From assembly GCA_938007995.1 (NCBI GenBank), contig CALLLW010000002.1:96759-160758 (forward strand): 64,000 nucleotides of DNA, in the 5' to 3' direction. This DNA comes from an uncultured Granulosicoccaceae bacterium. Its GTDB lineage: Bacteria > Pseudomonadota > Gammaproteobacteria > Granulosicoccales > Granulosicoccaceae. Of the stretch, positions 37,100 through 46,970 are shown piece after piece; position 1 is the stretch's first letter, and the number at the start of each line of letters is the position of its first letter. The notes beneath the pieces are model-generated. The model was not told the origin of the DNA. It searched no databases and saw nothing but the letters and a program-made list of their open reading frames with translations. Made by a program: the position numbers and the translations under genes.

Positions 37100-38491
37100 A
37101 TGACACAAATCGTTGTTGGTAAGAAAAACCGTAAAAAGCAGTCCAAATTCGAAAAACTGTGGGAACGTGCGGCAAAGCTTCGGGCAAGTAATGCGAGGTT
37201 CAGCGCCGATCTTGATGTTGTCGTCGCCCGTATGGAGAACACCATCCAGCCGCTTGAGGCGGAGCTCGCTGCGCAGCAGATACCACTGCTGCAGAAGCTG
37301 TTGAAACTCGGCCAGCGCAAGTCAATGACTAAATGGGAACGCGAAACGCTCGACGACTGGATTCGCGAGTTGGTTGGGCTCATCTATCGATATGGTCTGG
37401 TCAACGATAAGCTTCTTGATGATATCGCCTGCTATGACGCTTTTCGCATGGGTATCTCTCTGGAAGACGATGACCTGCCACCGCACAAGCAGTTTGCTGA
37501 AGCCCTGAAACAGGCCGAAGAAGAGCGGGCGGCGGCTGCAAAAAAGGCCGAGGAAGATTATCGACAAAACCGGGATAAGCTGTGCCAGCAAATCATTGAT
37601 GAGCTGGAGCAGAAAATTGAAAAGCAGCTTGACAGGCAACTGGGCCCGGAGCCTGCTCAACCTGCAGGGCATGATGCAACGCTCGATTTGTGGCAGGACG
37701 AGCTGAACGAGGAAGCACAGCGGGCTCACGATAAATACTGGCAAGAGCGCACAGCGTTAAAGCAGCAGCTGATGGATGAAGGCCTCGCTGAACTGGATGC
37801 CATTCTGGGCAGTGAAGAATCTGCGGGCAGTCACCATGATGATATTTTTGGATCTGATGATTTTAATTATAGTGATTTCGATTTTTCAGATTTTGAAGAA
37901 GATGCCAATGGCGGATTCGATGATGCAAACGACCATCGTGCGCATGACAGGCCAGCTGCCGAAGCACTGAACAATAACACCTTTCAGCGATTATTCAGGG
38001 CAGCAGCGGCCAAACTGCATCCTGATCGTGAGCCGGACAGCGAGGTACGTAAGGAAAAGCAAAGGCTGATGGTTCAGCTGCTTGCGGCGCGTAAAAAAGG
38101 CGATGTAATGACCATCCTCGACATGTATGAAACTTATGTTGGAACGCATGAAGGGTTTTCAAAGGCAGATCAGAAAGCGCTGATCGCCTCACTGCAGCAT
38201 TTGATTGATGGGCTTGAAAAGGAGCGAGAGGATATCGCCTTCCGGTCACCGTCACACAGCATGGCCTATGACCTTTTCTATCATCAAAACAGAAAAAAGG
38301 TCGATGCGGCTTTTGCCAAATTCAGTAACAACATAAAGTCGCAGGAGAAAGCAGTAAAGCAACTGATCATTAAGATCACGTCTTTGAAGACCCTAAAGCC
38401 GGAGCTTGAGGAGCGTTATGACGACATGATGTATTCACGATCCTCATTCGAGGATTTTATTGATTTTGCCGTCAAGCAAGGCGGTTTTTAA
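37100..38491 (+). CDS. J-domain-like coiled-coil protein
   Basis: The 463-residue soluble protein is mostly helical, with charged coiled-coil stretches (about 130-190, rich in EEERAAAAKKAEED). An acidic, Phe/Asp-rich linker (DFDFSDFEEDANGGF) follows. The segment FQRLFRAAAAKLHPDREP at about residue 300 has the HPD loop and helix II of a J domain, which stimulates Hsp70 ATPase. The protein therefore may be a specialised DnaK co-chaperone. No zinc fingers or G/F region are present, unlike DnaJ. It sits between gyrA and serA on the same strand with no overlap. The client is unknown. Confidence 0.72.
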   Translation: MTQIVVGKKNRKKQSKFEKLWERAAKLRASNARFSADLDVVVARMENTIQPLEAELAAQQIPLLQKLLKLGQRKSMTKWERETLDDWIRELVGLIYRYGLVNDKLLDDIACYDAFRMGISLEDDDLPPHKQFAEALKQAEEERAAAAKKAEEDYRQNRDKLCQQIIDELEQKIEKQLDRQLGPEPAQPAGHDATLDLWQDELNEEAQRAHDKYWQERTALKQQLMDEGLAELDAILGSEESAGSHHDDIFGSDDFNYSDFDFSDFEEDANGGFDDANDHRAHDRPAAEALNNNTFQRLFRAAAAKLHPDREPDSEVRKEKQRLMVQLLAARKKGDVMTILDMYETYVGTHEGFSKADQKALIASLQHLIDGLEKEREDIAFRSPSHSMAYDLFYHQNRKKVDAAFAKFSNNIKSQEKAVKQLIIKITSLKTLKPELEERYDDMMYSRSSFEDFIDFAVKQGGF

Positions 38492-38847
38492 CAGAGTAAA
38501 CACTGCCTGAATCACGAGCTCACTCCCTGCAGATTGAACCATGCCTGCAGAAATTTTTTAAAGTGCCCGTGTTTTGAAATTGTTAGTGCTAACAGGTTAA
38601 TGTCTGATAGCCGTGTGGGTCTTGCCGTTGGACATTGAGTTCACTGTGTTTAGCATCCGCCGGTGAGTGCCGCACTTATTGCCGCGATTAACCCTAGACA
38701 ACTATGGGTCGCTCCTGCACAATTAGCGGCTTTTCAGCCATCGCGATCCCACGTTTCATTGTGTAGCCAGCCTGGCGTTAATCTCGCCCCCCGAGCCGGC
38801 TGCGGTGTTGTTGCAGATACTATTTCCTCTCCCAGCTACGGACACTC
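38492..38847. other. Intergenic region upstream of serA
   Basis: These 356 bases hold a weak hairpin with a T6 run (38527-38558), a 14-bp palindrome (38581-38594) and no convincing reading frame. The serA promoter cannot be placed confidently. Confidence 0.45.
38581..38594. promoter_or_regulatory. 14-bp palindrome upstream of serA
   Basis: TGTTAGTGCTAACA is a perfect 6+6 inverted repeat with a two-base centre, about 255 bases before serA. Its form suits a dimeric repressor site. No cognate regulator is identified. Confidence 0.35.
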
Positions 38848-40014
38848 ATGCTCCACCAGATTCAAACAATAAACAATATTTCAGCGCTTGGACTAGAGCG
38901 GTTTGACTCGTCGAAGTTTGGCGTCAGTCCCGACATCACTGAACCCGATGCCATCATGTTGCGATCGCAGAAGATTCATGAAATGGCTTTTGATCCAAAG
39001 CTGAAAGCCGTCGGTCGCGCCGGTGCTGGTGTGAATAACATTCCCGTTGAGCGACTGACAGAAATGGGTGTGCCTGTGTTCAATGCACCCGGTGCTAACG
39101 CTAATGCAGTAAAGGAACTGGTGATAGCCAGTCTTTTTATAGCGTCGCGCAACCTCTACGACGCGGTGTCCTACACTCGCGCGCTTGAGTCGAGTGGTGA
39201 TGAACTTGATAAAGAAGTCGAAGGTGGTAAGAAAAAATTTGTCGGCACCGAGTTGCCTGGCAGAACCCTCGGTGTAATCGGCCTTGGTGCTATCGGTGTG
39301 AAGGTCGCTAACGCAGCTGCAGCGCTTGGCATGAAGGTAATTGGCTTTGACCCGGGTGTCACGATCGCCAGCGCCTGGAAGCTTAGTTCTGCGGTAGAGC
39401 AGGCAACCTCAGCTGATACAGTGTTCGAGCGTAGTGAATTCGTTACCGTGCATGTGCCATTGATCGATGCAACACGAAACCTGATCAACCCCGAGAGTCT
39501 TGCAATGATGCCTGCGGGTGCTGTTATTCTAAATTTTGCAAGAGCTGGTATTGTTGATGATGCTGCTGTATTGCAGTCGCTTCAAAGCGGAAAAATCAAA
39601 AACTACATTACTGATTTTCCAACCCGCGAAACCATTGATCATCCGTCAGTCATCACAATGCCGCATTTGGGTGCGTCGACTGCTGAGGCGGAAGAGAACT
39701 GCGCGATTATGGTGGCTGATCAGCTACAGGATTATCTTGAGAACGGCAATATCCGCAATTCTGTGAATTTCCCGAACGTGGAGTTGCCGCGTAAGAGTGA
39801 CTATCGTTTGAGTCTTATCCACAAGAATGTACCGGATATGGTCGGGCAGATCTCACACCTGCTAGGGCAGTCATCGGTAAATATCGAAAGTATGATCAAT
39901 GAGTCCAAAGGCAGTGTCGCCTGTACTCTAATTGATACCGATAAAGAAGTACCGCAGACAACGTTCGAATCAATCGAGTCGATCGAAGGAATTATTAAGG
40001 CTCGCCAGGTCTAG
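38848..40014 (+). CDS. serA: D-3-phosphoglycerate dehydrogenase, short ACT form
   Basis: The 388-residue enzyme oxidises 3-phosphoglycerate, the first step of serine synthesis. It has the family N-terminus (INNISALGLERF), GRAGAGVNNIPVERL, the NAD-binding fold GVIGLGAIGVKVANAAAALG, catalytic Arg in NFARAGIVDD and His in MPHLGASTAEAEEN. A short C-terminal ACT domain (about 320-388, VPDMVGQISHLLG) probably gives feedback control by serine. It occupies the place between gyrA and tyrA where serC, pheA and hisC often lie in gammaproteobacteria; those are absent here. Confidence 0.93.
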   Translation: MLHQIQTINNISALGLERFDSSKFGVSPDITEPDAIMLRSQKIHEMAFDPKLKAVGRAGAGVNNIPVERLTEMGVPVFNAPGANANAVKELVIASLFIASRNLYDAVSYTRALESSGDELDKEVEGGKKKFVGTELPGRTLGVIGLGAIGVKVANAAAALGMKVIGFDPGVTIASAWKLSSAVEQATSADTVFERSEFVTVHVPLIDATRNLINPESLAMMPAGAVILNFARAGIVDDAAVLQSLQSGKIKNYITDFPTRETIDHPSVITMPHLGASTAEAEENCAIMVADQLQDYLENGNIRNSVNFPNVELPRKSDYRLSLIHKNVPDMVGQISHLLGQSSVNIESMINESKGSVACTLIDTDKEVPQTTFESIESIEGIIKARQV

Positions 40015-40018
40015 GCTG

Positions 40019-40088
40019 CCAGAACTGACTCGCCAGAACTGACTCACCAGAACCAATTCACCACAGTTAACTCACCCGGGTTGATTCA
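40019..40088. repeat. 14-bp tandem array, five units
   Basis: Units start at 40019, 40033, 40047, 40061 and 40075: CCAGAACTGACTCG, CCAGAACTGACTCA, CCAGAACCAATTCA, CCACAGTTAACTCA and CCCGGGTTGATTCA. The array begins five bases after the serA stop and ends 16 bases before the terminator. Divergence increases from left to right. Confidence 0.85.
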
Positions 40089-40104
40089 AAAGGTCACAAA
40101 CAAA

Positions 40105-40129
40105 AAAGGCACGCCATTGGCGTGCCTTT
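40105..40129. terminator. Bidirectional terminator between serA and the OmpA gene
   Basis: An 11-bp perfect stem AAAGGCACGCC / GGCGTGCCTTT with loop ATT, preceded by A-rich and followed by T-rich sequence, lies between two convergent genes and can serve both. Confidence 0.85.
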
Positions 40130-40160
40130 GGTCTGACTTTCGGCTGCATGCCAAAAGGTG

Positions 40161-41798
40161 TTATCTCACCTGCAACTCCACTCTGCGGTTGCGGCTGCGC
40201 CCTTCCTGCGTGGCGTTGGACGCAACAGGGCGGCTCTCGCCAAAAGCGACAGCACGCATGCGGTTCTTATCGACACCTTGCGATGCCAGGTGAACCGCCA
40301 CGGCGCGTGCGCGTCTTTTTGACAAGCCATGGTTCTCGGCGGCGCTACCATTGTTGTCAGTATGTGCTGAAACAATAATCTGTCGATCTGTGCAGTCATT
40401 GAGAGTGACTGCGACATTGTTCAACGCCTGAATTGCGCCAAACGTTAACTGTGCCGAGCCGTTCATGAAGGTGACATTGCTCAGTGTACCGTTAAGGCCG
40501 CTGCAGTCATTACCAGAGTTGCTGCCATATTCGGTGGCATAGTCAGGCACTGAAATGTCCAGAGACTCTTCGAGTGTTTCCTTGACTGTCGGCTTGTCGG
40601 TGTTTGCCATCAGGTCCTTCTTCATCGCGGGTCGGGCAGCGTTCAGTTCAGGGATGTCTGATTCACTCGAAGCAGGCTTTTCAGTTACAACTGCAAGTTT
40701 GGGATGGATTTTTGGCTTGCTGGCGAGTCGATAAAGCAACCCGAGCTGTCCGTACTGTACATCGCCATCGTAGGCGACCAGATCAGCTCTGAATCCGATA
40801 CCGAAACGAGTGGTGTACTCGGCACCGACACCAAAAGATGCCTGGTTCGTGGTGCGTTCCAGAAAAGGGATATTGCCAACTGGCGTATTTTCTATTTGAT
40901 TAAAACCGATGCGGGCGTAACCGTTAAGGCCTTGCCGACGGAATCGATCAAGTTTTTTGCCTGCGTAAATCAGCGCGCTAACACCGTTGACATGGGTATT
41001 GATGCGACCTTCCGGTGTCAGACTTGTGCTGCCATAGTCTGCTGAGTGAACCTCAAGTGACAGAAAGCGGGCAACATCGACGCCAAAAGCTGCCTGACCC
41101 GCAGGCTCAGTCAGGTCATTCGGTTCAAAATTTTCAGCGGCGCTGGTGTCTGGACTGGCTCTGCTGACACCGAGGCCTGCAGTGGCGTAGATTGATGGAG
41201 TAAAACCAAAACGGTTCACATCAATGGCGCGATCTATAGCACTGGCCAGATCAGGTTCAACCGGAGTCTCAGCTTCAGGCTTTGTTTCCGGCTTCAATGC
41301 TTCGAGCTGTGTGGCTTCCAGTGCAGACACCTTGGCGTCAAGTGCTGCCACAGTTTCTTCCAATTTGCTGTTTGCCAATTCTGCAGCAGCAGCTGATGCA
41401 AATGTGGCTTTTTCAGCCATCACGATTTTGGCATCGTCAGGCAGCGCCTCCGGCATTACCGGTTCTGCCGGAACTGGTAGTTTGGGTGGTGCGCTGGCAA
41501 GTACGATTTGCGCGCTGTTAGGTGCATCCGTCTTTGCCAGCATGGCAGTGTCGTGCAACCCCCCTTCATTTGTTTCAACATCCGGCAGGGCAGCGGCGAG
41601 CACCGGCTCGTTTTCTGTTGCCGGTGCTGCAGGTATGGTTAACGCGGCGTACTCAGCCGGGCTGATGGTGTAATCGATGATATCACTCTTGGCACAACCA
41701 ACAGTGATAGCTAATGGCAGTGCCACCGCGATCCATCTTCTCTGTGCTTTCACTGCATTGGCCGTTTTAATTCGCGAGATTGTCGATAGCATTTGCAT
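40161..41798 (-). CDS. OmpA-family outer membrane lipoprotein
   Basis: From ATG 41798 the product has about 545 residues and a lipoprotein signal (LPLAITVGC). An Ala/Pro/Glu-rich region with a short coiled coil (KLEETVAALDAKVSALEA) follows. Next is a beta-barrel-like domain (GFTPSIYATAGLGVSRA to LLYRLAS) and a C-terminal OmpA domain with the peptidoglycan-binding pattern (SAHTDNNGSAAENHGLSKRR, then NRRVELQ). It probably links the outer membrane to peptidoglycan. The longer frame to 41999 would overlap tyrA and lacks a signal at its start, so I reject it. The ribosome site is weak. Confidence 0.82.
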   Translation of the reverse strand: MQMLSTISRIKTANAVKAQRRWIAVALPLAITVGCAKSDIIDYTISPAEYAALTIPAAPATENEPVLAAALPDVETNEGGLHDTAMLAKTDAPNSAQIVLASAPPKLPVPAEPVMPEALPDDAKIVMAEKATFASAAAAELANSKLEETVAALDAKVSALEATQLEALKPETKPEAETPVEPDLASAIDRAIDVNRFGFTPSIYATAGLGVSRASPDTSAAENFEPNDLTEPAGQAAFGVDVARFLSLEVHSADYGSTSLTPEGRINTHVNGVSALIYAGKKLDRFRRQGLNGYARIGFNQIENTPVGNIPFLERTTNQASFGVGAEYTTRFGIGFRADLVAYDGDVQYGQLGLLYRLASKPKIHPKLAVVTEKPASSESDIPELNAARPAMKKDLMANTDKPTVKETLEESLDISVPDYATEYGSNSGNDCSGLNGTLSNVTFMNGSAQLTFGAIQALNNVAVTLNDCTDRQIIVSAHTDNNGSAAENHGLSKRRARAVAVHLASQGVDKNRMRAVAFGESRPVASNATQEGRSRNRRVELQVR

Positions 41799-41997
41799 CG
41801 CTGGTGATTCCGTGGGCGCTGTTATTGTTTTAGAGCTGGTAGAGGTTGGTGTTGCATAACCCCGGAGCTCAGCTATCTCTGCGGAGCAGGTAGCGCGCCA
41901 CATTAGGTGTTGTATTTCACATTTCCCATACTCGCAGGTGTCAGCAAAGCCGGGCGGTTCCCTGTAAACTAGCGGCAATAGGGTATTGCTTGCATAC

Positions 41998-42885
41998 ATG
42001 ATTCAACACATCACAATCGTCGGCGTCGGCTTAATTGGTGGTTCATTCGCCCTGGCGCTGCGCGAAGCAGGTCATACTGCAGAAATCGTCGGTGTCGGGC
42101 GAAACCCGCAGACTCTCGCGCGGGCGGTTGAAAGAGGCATCATCGACAGCTGGCACACTTCAATAGCCGAAGCTGTGTCAAAAACTGATCTTGTGTTGCT
42201 GGCTACGCCGGTCGGGGCGCTGGATGCTGTCTTCAAGGCAATGGCACCGGCGCTTGGCAATGACGCCATTGTGACCGATGCCGGTAGTGTTAAGCAGAGT
42301 GTGATTAACTCGGCAAGGCAATGGTTGCCGCGGCTGGAAAACTTTGTACCGGCTCACCCGATTGCCGGTACCGAGCACAGCGGTGTTGAGGCCGGTTTCT
42401 CAACACTGTTCAGAGATAAGCGACTGATCCTCACGCCGATCAACGAGACCTCACCACAGGCGAGCAGTGTGGTTGAAAATTTGTGGCAAGCTACCGGAGC
42501 CGTGGTTGAACATATGGATCCGGCGCATCACGATGCAGTATTCGCCGCTACCAGTCATATGCCGCACATGCTGGCCTTTAGTTTGGTAGAAACCCTGTAT
42601 CGAATGGATAAAGAGTCACCATTGCTGCATCACACAGGGGGCGGCTTTGCCGACTACACGCGTATTGCTTCGAGTGACCCTGTGATGTGGCGAGACGTCT
42701 GTTTGAATAACCGCGATGCACTGCTGCAGGCGCTGGAAAAATTTACTGCCGGACTTGATACACTGGTGCAGGCAATTGATGAAAAAGATGCTGACACACT
42801 TGAGCAACTCTTCACCACAGCCAAAGAAACGCGTGACTCCAGGGTTGTTCCGGCGGATCGAATTAAAGCCGGGCAACAGAAATAA
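41998..42885 (+). CDS. tyrA: Prephenate dehydrogenase
   Basis: The 295-residue enzyme converts prephenate to 4-hydroxyphenylpyruvate in tyrosine synthesis. It has an NAD-binding N-terminus (ITIVGVGLIGGSFALALREAG), TDAGSVKQ, the substrate segment PAHPIAGTEHSGVEAG and ATSHMPHMLAF. No chorismate mutase domain is fused. I chose ATG 41998; a TTG four codons upstream is possible. It is the first gene of the tyrA-aroA-cmk-rpsA-ihfB string. Product inhibition by tyrosine is usual for the family. Confidence 0.93.
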   Translation: MIQHITIVGVGLIGGSFALALREAGHTAEIVGVGRNPQTLARAVERGIIDSWHTSIAEAVSKTDLVLLATPVGALDAVFKAMAPALGNDAIVTDAGSVKQSVINSARQWLPRLENFVPAHPIAGTEHSGVEAGFSTLFRDKRLILTPINETSPQASSVVENLWQATGAVVEHMDPAHHDAVFAATSHMPHMLAFSLVETLYRMDKESPLLHHTGGGFADYTRIASSDPVMWRDVCLNNRDALLQALEKFTAGLDTLVQAIDEKDADTLEQLFTTAKETRDSRVVPADRIKAGQQK

Positions 42886-42917
42886 CCTGATCGCCTTCGC
42901 TCCACTACTGTCTTTTA

Positions 42918-44258
42918 ATGAACAAGAATAATCAACGCAACATGCAAACAAGTATTGATACACAGGTTGAGGCAGGGGGCAGCATCAACGGTGTTGTTGC
43001 AGTTCCCGGTGATAAGTCGTGTTCTCATCGCTCGGTTATCTTTGCTTCACTGGCTGAGGGTGAATCAAATATTTCGGGGTTTTTAACCGGTGAAGACAGC
43101 CTGAATACTGCCAGAGCATTTCAGTCAATGGGTGTTTCAATCGAGCGTAGTGGAGAGACTTCATTAAAGATTAAAGGTGTGGGCCTGCATGGTTTGCAGC
43201 AACCGTCAAATGATATCTACATGGGTAATGCAGGCACAGGCATGCGTTTGATTGCCGGTATTCTTGCGGCGCAACAGTTCGACAGCACAGTCAGCGGTGA
43301 TGAATCGCTTTCGCGCAGACCAATGGGACGCATAATCAAGCCATTGAAAATGATGAGCGGCTCTATCGAGGCCGATGATCAAGGCAGACCGCCGCTAAAG
43401 ATCGGGTCTGCCGGCAATGGCCTGACTGCTATTCACTACGATCTGCCGGTTGCCAGTGCACAGGTAAAGTCCTGTGTTTTGCTTGCCGGTTTATATGCAC
43501 AAGGCATCACCAGTGTTACCGAGCCTGCGCCGACTCGAGATCATACCGAGCGCATGTTGCGCTCATTCGGCTATGAAGTGATCACCCGCGATAATCATAT
43601 TTCTCTTGAAGGTCAGGGTACGTTAAAAGCCTGTGATCTTGAGATACCCGGTGATATCTCTTCTGCCGCATTTCTTATGGTGGCAGCATCTATTGCGAAC
43701 GACTCCGACGTCACTATAGAGGGCGTGGGTATCAACCCGACACGCACCGGCATTATTGACATACTGCGCCTGATGGGTGCCGATATTGAGCTGAAAAATG
43801 AACGATCTGCCGGTGATGAACCAGTCGCGGATATTCGGGTAAAAAGCGCTCAGCTAACAGGCATAGATGTACCTGAACATCTGGTGCCGCTGGCCATTGA
43901 TGAACTGCCGGTGTTGTTTATTGCGGCATCGGTTGCTGAAGGCACAACGCGGGTGACCGGCGCTGAAGAACTGCGGGTCAAAGAGAGTGATCGTATAGCA
44001 GCAATGGCAGAGGGCCTGCAGAACATAGGTGTCGACGCGACTGCAACAGACGACGGCATGATTATCAATCCATCAGAAATTACAGGTGGGGTCGTCGAGA
44101 CTCACTTTGACCATCGTATTGCGATGTCATTTTGTGTCGCCGCACTGCGTTCCAGTGGCCCCATGCTGGTAAAAGATACGCAACATATACACACATCGTT
44201 TCCGGGTTTTTTCACGCTGATGGAAAAGCTTGGCATGACCATGACGACTACAAGCTGA
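42918..44258 (+). CDS. aroA: 5-enolpyruvylshikimate-3-phosphate synthase
   Basis: The 446-residue enzyme joins PEP to shikimate-3-phosphate. Motifs are PGDKSCSHRSVIFA near the start (Lys and Arg substrate contacts), GNAGTGMRLIAGIL, SRRPMGRII, and RVTGAEELRVKESDRI toward the end. PGDKSCSHR has Cys where Ile is common. The first eight or so residues (MNKNNQRN) are an extra; ATG at 42942 is an alternative start. Thirty-two bases separate it from tyrA and ten from cmk, so the string is an operon. Confidence 0.95.
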   Translation: MNKNNQRNMQTSIDTQVEAGGSINGVVAVPGDKSCSHRSVIFASLAEGESNISGFLTGEDSLNTARAFQSMGVSIERSGETSLKIKGVGLHGLQQPSNDIYMGNAGTGMRLIAGILAAQQFDSTVSGDESLSRRPMGRIIKPLKMMSGSIEADDQGRPPLKIGSAGNGLTAIHYDLPVASAQVKSCVLLAGLYAQGITSVTEPAPTRDHTERMLRSFGYEVITRDNHISLEGQGTLKACDLEIPGDISSAAFLMVAASIANDSDVTIEGVGINPTRTGIIDILRLMGADIELKNERSAGDEPVADIRVKSAQLTGIDVPEHLVPLAIDELPVLFIAASVAEGTTRVTGAEELRVKESDRIAAMAEGLQNIGVDATATDDGMIINPSEITGGVVETHFDHRIAMSFCVAALRSSGPMLVKDTQHIHTSFPGFFTLMEKLGMTMTTTS

Positions 44259-44268
44259 GGTTGAGCAG

Positions 44269-45057
44269 ATGACTGTTGTACAAGGCGAGGTTGCAGATCG
44301 GCAGACTGCCCAGACTGAGCAGGCTCGGCCGGTTATCCGTAACACACCTGTGGATAAAAAATCCGCCACGCAGTCTCGTCGTAAAAGTGCGGTGCCGGTC
44401 ATTACTATTGACGGGCCCAGCGGTTCGGGCAAAGGCACGATCGCCAGTGCAGTCGCCGAGCAACTCGGTTTTCATTTTCTTGACAGTGGTGCGTTGTACC
44501 GTGTTGTCGCTCTTGCTTCACTGAAGAACAATATAGATGAGCACAATACGATGGCGCTGGTCGAGCTGGCTCGCTCTGCAGAAATAGAATTCAGGCGTGG
44601 TGCGGACGGTGACAGCCAGGTATTTTTGAGCGGGCAGAATGTGACCCGTGATTTGCGCCGGGAAGAGGTCGGCGATTGTGCCTCCAGAGTCGCCACTATT
44701 CCCAAACTGCGCTCAGAACTGTTGACCCGGCAGCGCTTGTGGAGAAAACCTCCTGGCCTGGTCGCAGATGGCAGAGACATGGGCACAGTAATTTTTCCAG
44801 ACGCGATTTTAAAAATTTATCTCACTGCCAGTGCGGAAATCCGCGCAGAAAGACGGCATAAACAGTTGATAGACAAGGGAATAGAGGCTAATATTGCGGG
44901 TTTACTCGCGGACATAACTGCCCGCGATGAGCGTGACCATAACCGCGAAATTGCGCCGCTCAAACCCGCTGAGGACTCAGTAATGATTGACTCATCAGCG
45001 CTTTCTATCGAAGAGGTGGTCACAAAAGTGCTTGATTTTGCTGGTAATAGAATATAA
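44269..45057 (+). CDS. cmk: Cytidylate kinase with N-terminal extension
   Basis: The 262-residue enzyme phosphorylates CMP and dCMP. The P-loop GPSGSGKGT is at about residues 47-55. Other motifs are FLDSGALYRVVAL, LVADGRDMGTVIFPDA and ARDERDHNREIAPLKPA. The usual enzyme begins near the P-loop; here about 42 extra polar residues precede it, and start codons downstream look poor. It ends 99 bases before rpsA. Confidence 0.95.
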   Translation: MTVVQGEVADRQTAQTEQARPVIRNTPVDKKSATQSRRKSAVPVITIDGPSGSGKGTIASAVAEQLGFHFLDSGALYRVVALASLKNNIDEHNTMALVELARSAEIEFRRGADGDSQVFLSGQNVTRDLRREEVGDCASRVATIPKLRSELLTRQRLWRKPPGLVADGRDMGTVIFPDAILKIYLTASAEIRAERRHKQLIDKGIEANIAGLLADITARDERDHNREIAPLKPAEDSVMIDSSALSIEEVVTKVLDFAGNRI

Positions 45058-45067
45058 TTGAGTGAAC

Positions 45068-45092
45068 CACTGCAAAGGATGCAGTGAATTTT
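45068..45092 (+). terminator. Hairpin between cmk and rpsA
   Basis: A perfect 7-bp stem CACTGCA / TGCAGTG with loop AAGGA, followed by AATTTT, lies just after cmk. It may attenuate read-through and partly separate rpsA expression. Confidence 0.35.
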
Positions 45093-45156
45093 AATCGCCT
45101 TGCCTGGAACAGGAGTGTTCTGCGCATTGTATGTAATCCCTGGAATCTACTAATTA

Positions 45157-46878
45157 ATGTCTGAATCTTTTGCTGAGATGTTTGAGGAGAGTATCTCCCA
45201 AACTCAAATGAAGCCCGGTGCCATTCTGACTGGCACTGTAATCGAGATAAGCGGTGACTTTGTCATGGTCAACGCGGGTCTTAAATCGGAAGGTGTTATT
45301 CCGGTTGAACAATTCTTTGACGAGACCGGCAACATTGCTGTCAGCGTCGGTGAAGTTGTTGAGGTTGCACTCGATTCCGTTGAAGACGGTTTTGGTGAAA
45401 CCCGGCTTTCGCGCGAGAAAGCCAAGCGTGCTCGCTCCTGGGCGGTGCTTGAGAAAGCGCAGGAAACAGAAGAAATCGTTACTGGTGCAATTACCGGTAA
45501 AGTCAAAGGCGGCTTTACGGTTGAAATCAACGATATCCGTGCCTTCCTGCCAGGTTCACTGGTTGATGTCCGGCCGGTACGCGACACCAGCTACCTTGAA
45601 GGTAAAGAGCTGGAATTCAAGGTCATCAAACTTGACCGCCGCAGAAACAACGTGGTGGTTTCACGCCGTGCTGTGGTTGAATCCGAGTACAGTGCAGAGC
45701 GCGAGCAGCTGCTTGAAAGCCTGCAGGAAGGTCAGGAAGTTACAGGTATCGTCAAGAACCTCACCGATTACGGTGCGTTCCTTGATCTGGGCGGTATTGA
45801 TGGACTGTTGCACATCACTGATATGGCCTGGAAGCGCGTCAAGCATCCGAGTGAAGTGGTAGAAGTCGGTCAGGAAATGAAAGTCAAGGTCCTGAAATTT
45901 GATCGTGAGCGCAACCGCGTTTCACTCGGCCTGAAGCAACTGGGTGATGATCCATGGGCTGATCTGGTTCGCCGTTACCCTGAAAACACCCGCATCTTTG
46001 GTAAAGTCACCAACATCGCAGACTACGGTTGCTTTGTTGAGATTGAAGAAGGTGTTGAAGGTCTTGTGCACGTTTCAGAAATGGACTGGACCAACCGCAA
46101 CGTCAATCCAAACAAGGTCGTCGCTCTAGGTGATGAAGTCGAAGTGATGATTCTGGATATCGACGAAGAACGTCGTCGTATCTCACTCGGTGTGAAGCAG
46201 TGTAAGCAGAACCCGTGGGATGAGTTCTCGCAGAACTTCAACAAGAATGATCGTGTATCTGGCAAGGTTAAGTCGATCACCGACTTCGGTATCTTCATCG
46301 GCCTTGAAGGCGGTATTGACGGCCTGATCCACCTGTCTGACCTGTCCTGGAACGACACCGGTGAAGAAGCGGTGCGAAACTTCCAGAAAGGTCAGGAGAT
46401 CGAAGCGATCGTTCTGGCAGTTGACCCCGAGCGTGAGCGTATCTCACTGGGTGTGAAGCAGCTTGAACAGGATCCGTTTGGTCAGTTTGTGGCCGACAAT
46501 CCGAAAGGCTCGATCATCAAAGGCACCATCACGGAAGTCGATAGCAAGTTCGCCATGGTCAATCTTGGCGACGGTGTTGATGGCATCCTGCGCGCCAGTG
46601 AATATGCTCGAGATCGCGTTGAAGATCTTAAAATGCACCTCAAGGAAGGTGAGGAGCTTGAAGCCAAGTTCGTCAACATCGACCGCAAGGCGCGTGCAAT
46701 TTCTCTTTCTATCAAAGCGAAAGAAACGGATGAAGAAGGTGAAGCTTTGCGCGACTACGCACAGAGTACTGCACCAACTGCAACCACGCTTGGTGATCTA
46801 ATGAAAGAGCAGATGGGTCAGTCTAACTCAGGTTCAGAGAGCGGCTCGCCAGAGGGCGGTTCCTCCGAAGAGGAGTAA
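45157..46878 (+). CDS. rpsA: 30S ribosomal protein S1
   Basis: The 573-residue protein has six S1 RNA-binding repeats, each ending in patterns such as [13 protein letters not shown] or [14 protein letters not shown] Ser/Gly/Glu-rich tail (about 545-573) makes it slightly longer than E. coli S1. It binds mRNA leaders at initiation. No clear Shine-Dalgarno precedes the ATG, as in other rpsA genes whose leaders are read directly by S1. It lies in its usual place between cmk and ihfB. Confidence 0.97.
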   Translation: MSESFAEMFEESISQTQMKPGAILTGTVIEISGDFVMVNAGLKSEGVIPVEQFFDETGNIAVSVGEVVEVALDSVEDGFGETRLSREKAKRARSWAVLEKAQETEEIVTGAITGKVKGGFTVEINDIRAFLPGSLVDVRPVRDTSYLEGKELEFKVIKLDRRRNNVVVSRRAVVESEYSAEREQLLESLQEGQEVTGIVKNLTDYGAFLDLGGIDGLLHITDMAWKRVKHPSEVVEVGQEMKVKVLKFDRERNRVSLGLKQLGDDPWADLVRRYPENTRIFGKVTNIADYGCFVEIEEGVEGLVHVSEMDWTNRNVNPNKVVALGDEVEVMILDIDEERRRISLGVKQCKQNPWDEFSQNFNKNDRVSGKVKSITDFGIFIGLEGGIDGLIHLSDLSWNDTGEEAVRNFQKGQEIEAIVLAVDPERERISLGVKQLEQDPFGQFVADNPKGSIIKGTITEVDSKFAMVNLGDGVDGILRASEYARDRVEDLKMHLKEGEELEAKFVNIDRKARAISLSIKAKETDEEGEALRDYAQSTAPTATTLGDLMKEQMGQSNSGSESGSPEGGSSEEE

Positions 46879-46886
46879 TAGCGACA

Positions 46887-46915
46887 ATGCGAGGCGTCGG
46901 ACTGACGCCTCGCAT
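46887..46915. terminator. Strong hairpin between rpsA and ihfB
   Basis: A 12-bp perfect stem ATGCGAGGCGTC / GACGCCTCGCAT with loop GGACT begins eight bases after the rpsA stop. It lacks a T-tract, so it may be an mRNA-stabilising 3-prime end or a partial terminator. Confidence 0.6.
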
Positions 46916-46970
46916 CACGATAAAAACAAAGCGACTACGCCAGACACACTAACCCCCGGAGTGATGGCAA

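Noticed and set aside
41799..41999. Longer N-terminus for the OmpA-family protein
   Set aside because: It would overlap the start of tyrA and put 67 non-signal residues before a clear lipoprotein signal.
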